A DNA stretch of 17,297 nucleotides. It comes from an uncultured Roseiflexaceae bacterium (GTDB lineage Bacteria > Chloroflexota > Chloroflexia > Chloroflexales > Roseiflexaceae). Every line of letters begins with the position of its first letter. The first letter of the stretch is position 1. The notes under the pieces are model-generated. The model saw only the letters and a list, made by a program, of their open reading frames with translations. It searched no databases and was not told where the DNA came from. Both the position numbers and the translations under genes were made by a program. Shown in pieces: positions 1-6,375 of the stretch. The stretch covers positions 1 through 17,297 of the forward strand of contig CAIPUQ010000211.1 of assembly GCA_903868295.1 (NCBI GenBank). The letters are read 5' to 3'.

Positions 1-136
1 ACCGCAAACGAACGAACAGCGTGAGCACGTGCACAGATGCAATCAACGCGTCACTGACCGTTTTTGTACTCTGGCATCCAGCCCATGCTTCGGCGACACG
101 CAGTGAACATGCCGAAATAGTACCCTGAGGATTATC
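1..136. other. left-edge region, no gene assigned
   Basis: The first 136 bases hold no gene I can support. Two plus-strand frames and one minus-strand frame stay open for most of this stretch, but their translations match no family I recognise and no start codon with a ribosome binding site decides between them. It may contain the end of a neighbouring gene or a divergent promoter region. An 8-bp palindrome GCACGTGC lies at 25-32 and has no obvious meaning. The useful signal is TGAGG at 126-130, six bases before the ATG at 137. Confidence 0.4.
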
Positions 137-604
137 ATGCAAAATTACCGTAGCGCATTAGCAGCACTGACCGCGTTCCCCGCTGAGCTCCATACCCTCG
201 TCGCCGCCATCAGTGACGACGACGCACAGCGCATGCCAGCCCCCAACGAATGGTCAGTTGTCGAGATTATTGGTCACCTGATCGATATAGACCCGCTCCA
301 AATCGACCGCATCGATCGGATTCTGGCCGAAGAGCGTCCGCAATTTGTGCGGTTCGATCCCGATGCAGCGGTAACCGCCGCCGGCTACGGGCGACGCACA
401 CTCGCCGAAGTACTGGCGGCATTCACCGACCTGCGCCGAGCCACCGTTGACGGCCTGAGCACCATTGCTCCCGATGAGCTCAGCCGGGTTGGGGTGCGCT
501 ATACCGGTCAAGAGGTCACCCTCGGCCAGCTCCTGACATCGTTCGCCGCCCACGATCAGACGCACGCACAACAGATCCGCGCCATCCTCGCACCCAAGGG
601 CTAA
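137..604 (+). CDS. DinB-like (DinB_2) four-helix metal-binding protein
   Basis: This 155-residue protein has the size and motifs of the DinB/YfiT superfamily of four-helix-bundle metalloproteins. The pattern seen is EWSVVEIIGHLID near residues 38-50 and HDQTHAQQI near 139-147, giving the usual histidine triad His47, His139 and His143. Family members are damage-inducible proteins of unknown function or thiol (bacillithiol or mycothiol) transferases; the sequence alone does not pick a substrate. The protein looks cytoplasmic, with no signal peptide or membrane helix. The ATG at 137 has TGAGG six bases upstream. The stop is five bases before the next start at 610, so the two genes are probably co-transcribed. 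Family assignment is firm; the function is open. Confidence 0.85.
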   Translation: MQNYRSALAALTAFPAELHTLVAAISDDDAQRMPAPNEWSVVEIIGHLIDIDPLQIDRIDRILAEERPQFVRFDPDAAVTAAGYGRRTLAEVLAAFTDLRRATVDGLSTIAPDELSRVGVRYTGQEVTLGQLLTSFAAHDQTHAQQIRAILAPKG

Positions 605-609
605 CCAGC

Positions 610-1111
610 ATGCTCACTATCGCAGTCCGGAGCGCGCGTGACACTGATGTCGACGCGGTTACCACTATCTACAATCAAGGGATTGCCGATCGTATTGCGA
701 CCTTCGAGACCCGGTTGCGTACCCCAGACGACCTGTTGCCCGTGGTGACATCTGGTCAGTTCCCGTGCATGGTGGCAACCGTGGCCAGTGATGTGGTCGG
801 TTTTGCCAGCACGTCAGCCTACCGTGAACGGGCGTGCTATGCCGGTGTGGCAGAGTTTTCGATATATCGAGCGCAGTTGGCGCGGCCAAGGCATAGGCGT
901 CGTGTTGATGGATGGGCTGTGTCAAGCCGCACAGACGCAGGGGTACTGGAAGGTCTTGTCGCGGGTATTCGTCGAAAACACTGCGAGCCGACGGATGCTG
1001 GCACGTGCCGGATTCCGCGAGGTCGGCATCTACCAGCGGCATGCCCAACTCGAGGGTAACTGGCGTGATGTCGTCATCGTCGAAAAGCTGCTTGACCAGC
1101 CTTCTCAATAA
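610..1111 (+). pseudogene. arsN1: ArsN1-family GNAT N-acetyltransferase, frameshifted
   Basis: The locus reads as a GCN5-related N-acetyltransferase of the ArsN1/phosphinothricin acetyltransferase type, which acetylates the amino group of arsinothricin or phosphinothricin-like compounds. The N-terminal half is in one frame from ATG 610, with family motifs IYNQGI, ATFETR, FASTSAYR and CYAGVAEFSIY. The C-terminal half is in the next frame from about 866 to the TAA at 1109-1111, with the acetyl-CoA loop RGQGIG, then GYWKVLSRVFVENTASRRML, FREVGIYQRH and WRDVVIVEKLL. The break falls at (AT)3, 862-867. Adding one AT unit restores SIYIERSWRGQGIG with family spacing and a 167-residue protein of normal length. 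As written, the first frame runs to about 1059 without the acetyl-CoA site, so the product should be inactive. A sequencing error is possible. The in vivo substrate is inferred from family only. Confidence 0.8.
859..870. repeat. 12-bp palindrome with (AT)3 at the frameshift point
   Basis: The sequence TCGATATATCGA is a perfect palindrome that contains three AT units at 862-867. The two halves of the acetyltransferase change frame exactly here. The missing length is one dinucleotide, so replication slippage in the AT run is the simplest explanation. Confidence 0.7.
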
Positions 1112-1177
1112 CCTCTCATCCAATCTGTACCGCCGTACATCCACAACCTGTTACGATACGTAGCAAAGATGAGTGTC

Positions 1178-1186
1178 TGCTATAAA
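1178..1186 (+). promoter_or_regulatory. possible extended -10 promoter for the cbiMQO operon
   Basis: TGC followed by TATAAA at 1181-1186 resembles an extended -10 element (TGnTATAAT). No good -35 hexamer sits at the usual distance, which is common for extended -10 promoters. Transcription would start near 1193, placing the two inverted repeats at 1208-1240 in the leader. It is the only promoter-like sequence I see in the 143-base gap before cbiM. Confidence 0.4.
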
Positions 1187-1207
1187 TCGCATCACTTCTG
1201 AATGAGT

Positions 1208-1240
1208 CACCACCGTGGTGCCTCTGATTCGTTCGAATCA
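1208..1240. promoter_or_regulatory. two adjacent inverted repeats in the cbiM leader, putative operator
   Basis: Two perfect dyads lie side by side just before the cbiM ribosome binding site. The first is CACCAC-C-GTGGTG at 1208-1220. The second is TGATTCG-TT-CGAATCA at 1225-1240, ending two bases before AAGGAG (1243-1248). Their position downstream of the likely -10 suits binding by a metal-responsive repressor, or a small RNA fold that affects access to the ribosome binding site. Neither matches the NikR site pattern (GTATGA-N16-TCATAC), and I see no cobalamin riboswitch B12 box. The regulator is unknown. Confidence 0.5.
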
Positions 1241-1254
1241 CGAAGGAGTTGTCC

Positions 1255-2313
1255 ATGCACATCCCCGATGGTTATCTGAGTCCGTCCACCTGCGTCGCCA
1301 TGTTTGCCGCTTCAACGCCGTTTTGGTATGTTGCCAGCGCGCGCATCAAAAAGACCCTCTCGATGCGGATGGTTCCACTGTTATCCGTCTTTGCTGCCTT
1401 CTCGTTCATCATCATGATGTTCAATCTGCCCCTGCCTGGCGGGACCACGGGTCACGCAACCGGCGCCGCGCTCGCTGCCATTGTGCTCGGGCCATGGGCT
1501 GCAGTCATATCGGTTTCGATTGCTCTGATCATCCAAGCCGTGTTCTTCGGCGACGGCGGCATTTTGGCGATTGGTGCGAACTGCTTCACCATTGCAATTG
1601 TTGGCGTCTTTGTGGCACATTACGCAAACCGCATCGTCGCTGGCAATAGTGCGGTCGATTCGCGCCGGCGGGTGATTGCGGCAGGCATTGCCGGGTATCT
1701 TTCCATCAATGCTGCGGCATTCGCCACGGCCGTGCTGTTTGGTATCCAGCCGATGTACTTCACCGACAGCAACGGTGCACCGTTGTATGCACCATACCCG
1801 CTCGACATCGCCATCCCCGCCATGATGATCGGCCACATCGGCATCGCCGGCTTTGCCGAGTTGATTGTGACCGCTGGTGTCATCGGCTACCTCCAAAAGA
1901 ACGACATCAGTCTGCTGAGCATTGCACAGACGGGCGTCCCAGCCGGGGCCAATGCAGCTGTTGCATCGGGCTGGCAGAGTGCGCGCCGGATGTGGTTGGT
2001 GATTGCCACTATGCTGGTCTTGACCCCACTCGGGCTCATTGCCGCTGGCACCGCCTGGGGCGAATGGGGTGCCGAGGAACTCGTTGCACTCGACGGCGGG
2101 CAGACAATAACCGCCGCACCAACCGGGCTCTTGCAGTATGCAGCAATCTGGCAGGCACCCGTCCCAGACTATGCCGTTTCATTCATTTCGTCTGAACAGC
2201 TGGGGTACATATTGTCCGGTGTGATGGGCGTTGGTCTGATTATTTTGACCATGCTGGTATCGACCTACATCGCCGGACGCATTACGCGTCGCAACGAACA
2301 ATCCAACCCCTAA
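1255..2313 (+). CDS. cbiM: CbiM/NikM-type substrate-binding membrane subunit of an ECF cobalt/nickel transporter, fused to a CbiN/PDGLE-like region
   Basis: This 352-residue membrane protein is the metal-binding S component of a Co2+/Ni2+ ECF importer. It opens with the family signature MHIPDGYLSP and has NLPLPGGTTGHATG at 57-70. In known NikM the metal is held by the N-terminal amine, His2 and His67; both histidines are at those exact positions here. The conserved site requires the start at ATG 1255, preceded by AAGGAG at 1243-1248, rather than the in-frame TTG at 1249, which would bury it. After the seven-helix core, residues from about 240 (LTPLGLIAAGTAWGEWGAEEL) to a last helix near 320-342 form a CbiN/PDGLE-like extension, which explains the absence of a separate cbiN. 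Whether the ion is cobalt or nickel cannot be decided: no cobalamin gene or riboswitch and no urease or hydrogenase gene is near. Confidence 0.93.
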   Translation: MHIPDGYLSPSTCVAMFAASTPFWYVASARIKKTLSMRMVPLLSVFAAFSFIIMMFNLPLPGGTTGHATGAALAAIVLGPWAAVISVSIALIIQAVFFGDGGILAIGANCFTIAIVGVFVAHYANRIVAGNSAVDSRRRVIAAGIAGYLSINAAAFATAVLFGIQPMYFTDSNGAPLYAPYPLDIAIPAMMIGHIGIAGFAELIVTAGVIGYLQKNDISLLSIAQTGVPAGANAAVASGWQSARRMWLVIATMLVLTPLGLIAAGTAWGEWGAEELVALDGGQTITAAPTGLLQYAAIWQAPVPDYAVSFISSEQLGYILSGVMGVGLIILTMLVSTYIAGRITRRNEQSNP

Positions 2314-2323
2314 TCCAACGACC

Positions 2324-2372
2324 GTGCGCCTCGGCGCACACCCAGACGGGACGTATCGCATATACGTCCCGT
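2324..2372 (+). terminator. tandem hairpins between cbiM and cbiQ, possible attenuator or partial terminator
   Basis: Two strong stem-loops fill most of the 80-base gap between cbiM and cbiQ. The first pairs GTGCGCC (2324-2330) with GGCGCAC (2333-2339), in practice six base pairs around a CTCG loop. The second pairs ACGGGACGTAT (2346-2356) with ATACGTCCCGT (2362-2372), an 11-bp perfect stem with a five-base loop. Only TTT-GC follows, so a full intrinsic terminator is doubtful. The second arm ends nine bases before GAGGAG, the ribosome binding site of cbiQ. Likely effects are partial termination, protection of the cbiM mRNA end, or control of cbiQ/cbiO levels. Confidence 0.6.
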
Positions 2373-2393
2373 TTGCTATCGAGGAGTCCCTGC

Positions 2394-3236
2394 ATGGGCG
2401 GTGAGGCACATCACGGCAAGCGCCGTGGAAATTTCATACAACGGACCATCGATGCGCTCGCCGAAACCCTCGAGCGCTCGCTCTATGCCGAACAGCTCGC
2501 CGAGGGTGGCGGGCTTTTGCAACGACTAGACCCACGGGTCAAACTCGTGGCGATGCTGGGCTTCATTATCTGTGCGGCTGCATCACGCAATCTGCCGGTG
2601 GTCGTCGCTATTGCAGTGGTCGCACTCGGCCTTGCAGTCGTGTCGCGCATCCCATTCCGATCGCTCATGCCAGTCTGGATCGGCATGTTCGTCTTTAGCG
2701 GGTTGATTGCCGGTCCAGCGATTTTTCTTACTCCTGGTCCCAGCCTGGCGACGGTTCCTTGGTTGGGCTGGCAGGTCAGTAGTTATGGGGTGCGCAGCGC
2801 TATCCTGTTGATCTTGCGCTCTGAGGTAAGCATCACGTTCTCGGTGATACTGGTGATGACAACCCCGTGGATCCAGGTGATGAAGGCAATGCGCGTGGTC
2901 GGCGTGCCGACTATGGTCGTGGTCATCCTGGGGATGACGTACCGCTACATCTTTCTCATGCTGCAATCTGCAAGCGATATGTTCGAAGCACGACAAAGCC
3001 GTGTCATCGGCAAGCTCAGTAATGCAGATGCACGACGCCTCGCCTCGGCCACCGTTGGTGTACTGCTGAGCAAAAGCTTTCAACTGAGTAACGATGTCTA
3101 TTTGGCAATGCAGTCGCGTGGTTTTCGCGGCGAGGTGTACACGCTCGACGAGTTTCGCCTCGGTCGCAACGATTACATTGCCATTCCGATTGCATTGGTC
3201 ATCATCGTATCTGGGATCTGGTTCGGTTACGTCTAG
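2394..3236 (+). CDS. cbiQ: CbiQ-type transmembrane coupling subunit (ECF T component)
   Basis: The 280-residue protein is the T component that couples the ATPase to the metal-binding subunit in the membrane. It has a long cytoplasmic N-terminal stretch, the early LDPRVKLV motif, and several hydrophobic helices. It also has the two cytoplasmic coupling motifs of CbiQ/EcfT proteins: FEARQSRVIG (after MTYRYIFLMLQSA) and AMQSRGFRGE, which dock into the ATPase. I chose ATG 2394 because GAGGAG sits at 2381-2386, seven bases upstream; an in-frame TTG at 2373 lies before that site, at the end of the upstream hairpin. The cbiO start follows the stop by 11 bases. Expression may depend on read-through of the hairpins at 2324-2372. 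Confidence 0.93.
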   Translation: MGGEAHHGKRRGNFIQRTIDALAETLERSLYAEQLAEGGGLLQRLDPRVKLVAMLGFIICAAASRNLPVVVAIAVVALGLAVVSRIPFRSLMPVWIGMFVFSGLIAGPAIFLTPGPSLATVPWLGWQVSSYGVRSAILLILRSEVSITFSVILVMTTPWIQVMKAMRVVGVPTMVVVILGMTYRYIFLMLQSASDMFEARQSRVIGKLSNADARRLASATVGVLLSKSFQLSNDVYLAMQSRGFRGEVYTLDEFRLGRNDYIAIPIALVIIVSGIWFGYV

Positions 3237-3247
3237 ACGAGGGCACC

Positions 3248-4072
3248 ATGGACGCGATATTTACACTCGACAACATCCGATATGACTATGCCAACACCGC
3301 ACAACCCGCATTGCGCGACGTGTCGATGTCGATTCTGCGCGGTCAGCGTGTGGCGATTATGGGCGCCAATGGATCCGGCAAATCGACGTTGTTGCGCATT
3401 TTGGACGGCTTGTATTTCCCCAAAAGCGGCACAGTTACCGCGTTCGGCGAGCCCCTCGACGAGCATCATCTGATGGAGGACACCTACGCCCACGCCTTCC
3501 GGCGCCGGGTAGCGTTTGTCTTTCAAAATCCCGATGTGCAATTGTTCAACCCGACCGTCTACGACGAAGTCGCCTTCGGGCCGTTGCAGATGCGCTGGGA
3601 CAAGCAGAAAATAGCCCGCGCGGTCGCCGACACGCTCGACATGCTCGAGATCACGCACCTGCGCGACCGTGCACCACATCGCCTCTCGGGCGGCGAAAAG
3701 AAGCGCGTTGCCATTGCGTCGGTGCTCATCCTCGACCCCGAGGTCATCCTGCTGGACGAGCCGACTGCCGCCCTCGATCCCAAGAGCCAGAGCATGGTAG
3801 TCGACTTCCTGGTCGGTTGGGCCAACTCCGGCAAAACCATCGTCACTGCCACCCACGACCTCGACACGGTGCCCGATATCGCCGACGACGCATACATCTT
3901 CCAACACGGTGCAATTGTGGCCCACGATACACCAGCAAACCTGCTCCGTAATCACGAATTATTGCTCGCGGCCAACCTCGTGCATGCCCACCATCACCAT
4001 CACGACGGGGTGCCACACAGCCACCCGCACTTCCACCTTGGGCATGCGCACGAGCACTCCAGCGGGATCTAG
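3248..4072 (+). CDS. cbiO: CbiO-type ATPase of the ECF metal transporter with a His-rich C-terminal tail
   Basis: This 274-residue ABC ATPase powers the CbiMQ metal importer from the cytoplasmic side. Visible motifs are Walker A GANGSGKST (39-47), Q-loop FQNPDVQLF (92-100) followed by the ECF-type NPTVYDEVAFGP, signature LSGGE (146-150), Walker B with catalytic Glu (ILLDEP, 167-172) and switch His203 in ATHD. After the ATPase core the protein ends in a tail with 13 histidines between residues 246 and 270, including five in a row. This is likely a metal-binding segment, perhaps an intracellular metal buffer or sensor that limits uptake; that role is inferred. The GAGGG at 3239-3243 precedes the ATG. 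No clear terminator follows the stop, so read-through into the next gene is possible. Confidence 0.94.
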   Translation: MDAIFTLDNIRYDYANTAQPALRDVSMSILRGQRVAIMGANGSGKSTLLRILDGLYFPKSGTVTAFGEPLDEHHLMEDTYAHAFRRRVAFVFQNPDVQLFNPTVYDEVAFGPLQMRWDKQKIARAVADTLDMLEITHLRDRAPHRLSGGEKKRVAIASVLILDPEVILLDEPTAALDPKSQSMVVDFLVGWANSGKTIVTATHDLDTVPDIADDAYIFQHGAIVAHDTPANLLRNHELLLAANLVHAHHHHHDGVPHSHPHFHLGHAHEHSSGI

Positions 4073-4119
4073 CCAGTCGGGTTTCCCTATCGCATCGACC
4101 ATGCCGTTCATTCGCGCTA

Positions 4120-4128
4120 TGGTATGAT
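4120..4128 (+). promoter_or_regulatory. possible extended -10 promoter before the UPF0104-like gene
   Basis: TGG plus TATGAT at 4123-4128 resembles an extended -10 element. No convincing -35 is seen. If used, transcription starts near 4135. The ATG at 4124 would then lie inside the promoter, which favours the in-frame ATG at 4151 as the translation start. Confidence 0.4.
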
Positions 4129-4150
4129 AACCGTGGTATTTGGCAATACG

Positions 4151-5176
4151 ATGGACAAAACGTTGCACAAAATTCCCTGGTCATGGGTTATCGGTATTGT
4201 CTTAATCGCACTCATCGGTTGGCTCGGCTACAGCACACGGGCCGAACTGAGCGAGGCGGTGTATTTATTGCAAACCGCCGACCGGATATGGATAGGTGTT
4301 GCGTTTGCTACGATTGTCCTCGGCTTTGTCACCGCCGGCCTGATATATGGGTCGGTATTGGCAGTGCTCGACCACAACGAGACATTCATCTGGTTGGCTG
4401 GCACTGCATTGGTCGGCATCTTGCTCAATCAAACCGTCCCAATGGGGAGTGTCGCTGCATACGCATTTCTGGTTGCTGCGTTGCGCCGCCGCGGTTTTCC
4501 ATCGAGTAGTGTGGCGATTGTGGCAGGCACAGAGTTGTTGAGTTGGAATGGCGCCGCCTTGCTGTTGTTCAGCGGTGGTTTGTTGTACATTACGATGACC
4601 GCCAATTACCAGGCGACCTTCCCCATCATCACAGCAGTATTGCTCACCGGTCTGCTTGCGACTGCCGTCATCATCGCCGTCACCCGGCCCACATCGACGG
4701 TATTGTCGTGGCTTGCCACCCTGCGCCGTTTGGTGGGACGTGCCGGCATCGATTGGGAGACGCGTTCGGTCGAACTGGTCGTCGAAGAAATCGGCAAAAG
4801 CCGATCCGTCTTTGCGGCACGTCCGTGGCGTCTGATACGCATTATTCTGTTGCAGATGTTGATCTTTGTATTGCATGCTGCCGCGTTGACCGCGCTCTTG
4901 CGGAGCGTGCGCCTCGACGTACCGTACTTCGATGTGCTGGCTGCCTACGGCATGTCGCTCATCGTCAGTTTGTTTACCATTTTGCCGGGTGGCGGCGGCG
5001 CGGTCGAGGCGGCCTTGTCGTTCTCGCTCCATCTGCAGGACGTCCCGCTGAAGGAGGCGCTCAGCGCCGCCATCCTTTTTCGTTTGCTCAGCTTCTGGCT
5101 TATGTTGCCCATTGGTGCCGTCTTTTATCGCATCTTGACACGCCCATCAACACCCAAAAAGGAGCATGGTCTATGA
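4151..5176 (+). CDS. UPF0104/lysylphosphatidylglycerol synthase TM-like integral membrane protein
   Basis: This 341-residue polytopic membrane protein matches the UPF0104 (YbhN, LPG_synthase_TM) family, related to the flippase half of MprF and to other proteins thought to move lipids or lipid-linked molecules across the membrane. It has about eight hydrophobic helices, a mid-protein motif NQTVPMGSVAAY, a cytoplasmic loop rich in charged residues, and the family motif PGGGGAVEAAL from residue 279. The aminoacyl-transferase domain of full MprF is absent. An in-frame ATG at 4124 would add nine residues, but it falls in a likely -10 box; neither start has a strong ribosome binding site. The stop overlaps the next start as ATGA, so the downstream small membrane protein is translationally coupled. 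The substrate is unknown. Confidence 0.82.
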   Translation: MDKTLHKIPWSWVIGIVLIALIGWLGYSTRAELSEAVYLLQTADRIWIGVAFATIVLGFVTAGLIYGSVLAVLDHNETFIWLAGTALVGILLNQTVPMGSVAAYAFLVAALRRRGFPSSSVAIVAGTELLSWNGAALLLFSGGLLYITMTANYQATFPIITAVLLTGLLATAVIIAVTRPTSTVLSWLATLRRLVGRAGIDWETRSVELVVEEIGKSRSVFAARPWRLIRIILLQMLIFVLHAAALTALLRSVRLDVPYFDVLAAYGMSLIVSLFTILPGGGGAVEAALSFSLHLQDVPLKEALSAAILFRLLSFWLMLPIGAVFYRILTRPSTPKKEHGL

Positions 5177-5427
5177 TGACTCTCGGCGTATTGATCGTAA
5201 TTGCGTCTGCAGTGATGTTTTTGGGGGTGGCGTTTTTTGTGTGGAACGGCGTCTTCGATACCATCGCGACCAAAGTCTTGCCGCGCTTTATCATTAACCA
5301 AGAGCACTTTCTGACCCGCGTCGGCTCGATGGTCTATGTCGTCTTGATCGCCAGTCTGCCTGCAACCTTGGCCATGTTGACCACGCTCAAGCTGATTGCC
5401 ATGATGCGCAGCGCGTGGAACTTCTAG
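5173..5427 (+). CDS. small two-helix membrane protein coupled to the UPF0104-like gene
   Basis: An 84-residue protein starts at ATG 5173, overlapping the previous stop by four bases (ATGA), with AAGGAG at 5159-5164, eight bases upstream. A second in-frame ATG follows directly. It has two hydrophobic segments, about 3-25 (rich in V, I, L and F) and 50-74, joined by a short loop with the sequence DTIATKVLPRFIINQEHFLTR, and ends in AWNF. I recognise no family. The tight coupling suggests a small partner subunit of the UPF0104-like protein. The same frame stays open upstream through the previous gene, so automatic calls could merge it into a false long protein. Existence is well supported by the coupling and ribosome binding site; function is unknown. 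Confidence 0.72.
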   Translation: MMTLGVLIVIASAVMFLGVAFFVWNGVFDTIATKVLPRFIINQEHFLTRVGSMVYVVLIASLPATLAMLTTLKLIAMMRSAWNF

Positions 5428-5436
5428 CGCGCGCTA
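5425..5436. other. 12-bp palindrome carrying the stop codons of two convergent genes
   Basis: TAGCGCGCGCTA is a perfect palindrome. Its left TAG (5425-5427) ends the plus-strand small membrane protein gene, and its right end read on the minus strand (5434-5436) is the TAG of the patatin-like gene. Only six bases separate the two coding regions, and no T-rich terminator is seen on either side. Confidence 0.7.
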
Positions 5437-6360
5437 CTGCCAGCTACGGTCGATCCACAACAATGTCTCGCTCAAATCGACCGATTCGGCGACTTCGACC
5501 AGGTAGCCGACATCTTCGACCGAATCGAGCTGGATGTCGACGCCAGCAGGGAACGTCGGGTTGAGGCGCCAATACCGCTCACGCAGAAACTGCTTGCACT
5601 GATAATCGGCCACGCCCATCACCCCGTTGATGAGGATGTTGACCAGTGGCCGCGCCCATTGTGCATAGCCCCAGTCGAGCGCATCACCCTCGACATAGCG
5701 CAACGATCGCCCCGCCCCAAATGAACACAACACGATGTCGTCCAATTTCGGCGCATCGTGATTTTTGCGCGTATCGATGGCGTGCGCCAAGGCTGCCACA
5801 CTCGGGTTGTTGGCGACCACACCGCCGTCGATGTAGCCGTCGTACGCGGGGAAGTACGTCGGCGCGGCACTCGTGTACATGCCCACTTTGTAACAGGGCA
5901 CATCCGCATCACCGTAGATGCCACCCATATTGGTGAAAAACTTCGCTTCCCAGGCACGACGCTGCGGATCCGGTGATTGATTATCGAGGTCAAACGCCGG
6001 GATATACACGTCTTTGCCGAGTTGCCCCAGCGTCGTTGTCCCAAAAATCTTGAGCAACTCGGCTTCGAGCCCCGTACTGTCGTAGTTGGCGCCGATCATG
6101 CTCCCCAAATCAAACACATTATCGACGACGCTATCGCGAAAGATGATGTGCCCCTTGCCCTCGTACAAACTACGGAGTTCTCGCGGGTGCATGCCTTTGG
6201 CTAACCCGAGGGCGATGATGCCGCCGGTCGATGTGCCCGCATAGAGGTTGACTTTGCTCAGGAACGACGGGAATTCCGCCACGATACGTTCGAGCAGTAC
6301 CAGCGTCAAAACGCCGGCAATACCGCCTCCATCGAGCGACAAAATCCGATATCCACGCAT
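5434..6360 (-). CDS. patatin-like phospholipase/acyl hydrolase
   Basis: This 308-residue protein is a patatin-family serine acyl hydrolase, expected to cleave acyl groups from membrane phospholipids or related esters with a Ser-Asp dyad. It shows the oxyanion motif DGGGIAG (10-16), nucleophile motif GTSTG with Ser44, SAAPTYFPA near 164-172, and the DGG motif with catalytic Asp178. No signal peptide is visible, so it is probably cytoplasmic or peripheral. I chose the ATG at 6360 because AAGGTGG lies five bases upstream on the minus strand (6366-6372); the upstream in-frame GTG at 6369 overlaps that site. It is the last gene of a minus-strand group with zwf, 15 bases after the zwf stop. There is no nucleotide cyclase nearby, so a CBASS effector role is not supported. 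Confidence 0.88.
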   Translation of the reverse strand: MRGYRILSLDGGGIAGVLTLVLLERIVAEFPSFLSKVNLYAGTSTGGIIALGLAKGMHPRELRSLYEGKGHIIFRDSVVDNVFDLGSMIGANYDSTGLEAELLKIFGTTTLGQLGKDVYIPAFDLDNQSPDPQRRAWEAKFFTNMGGIYGDADVPCYKVGMYTSAAPTYFPAYDGYIDGGVVANNPSVAALAHAIDTRKNHDAPKLDDIVLCSFGAGRSLRYVEGDALDWGYAQWARPLVNILINGVMGVADYQCKQFLRERYWRLNPTFPAGVDIQLDSVEDVGYLVEVAESVDLSETLLWIDRSWQ

Positions 6361-6375
6361 CTCAACCACCTTTTG

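Noticed and set aside
1..128. C-terminal end of an upstream plus-strand gene
   Set aside because: Two different frames are open to the edge and neither gives a recognisable sequence, so a coding call would be a guess.
866..870. Programmed ribosomal frameshift in the acetyltransferase gene
   Set aside because: A -2 shift would be needed to keep the family spacing, and I see no slippery heptamer or downstream stem-loop; loss of one AT unit explains it more simply.
1112..1254. Cobalamin riboswitch upstream of cbiM
   Set aside because: The gap is only about 143 bases and I see no B12 box or the expected multi-helix layout; only two simple dyads are present.
4543..5172. Long frame leading into the 84-residue gene as one 294-residue protein
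   Set aside because: The upstream part is the off-frame translation of the UPF0104-like gene and is rich in His, Arg and Cys with no family pattern; the true start is ATG 5173 with AAGGAG and an ATGA overlap.
5434..6360. Patatin-like protein as a CBASS (CapV-type) anti-phage effector
   Set aside because: No nucleotide cyclase, Cap2/Cap3 or other defence gene lies nearby; the neighbours are zwf and a pseudo-PPM membrane protein.
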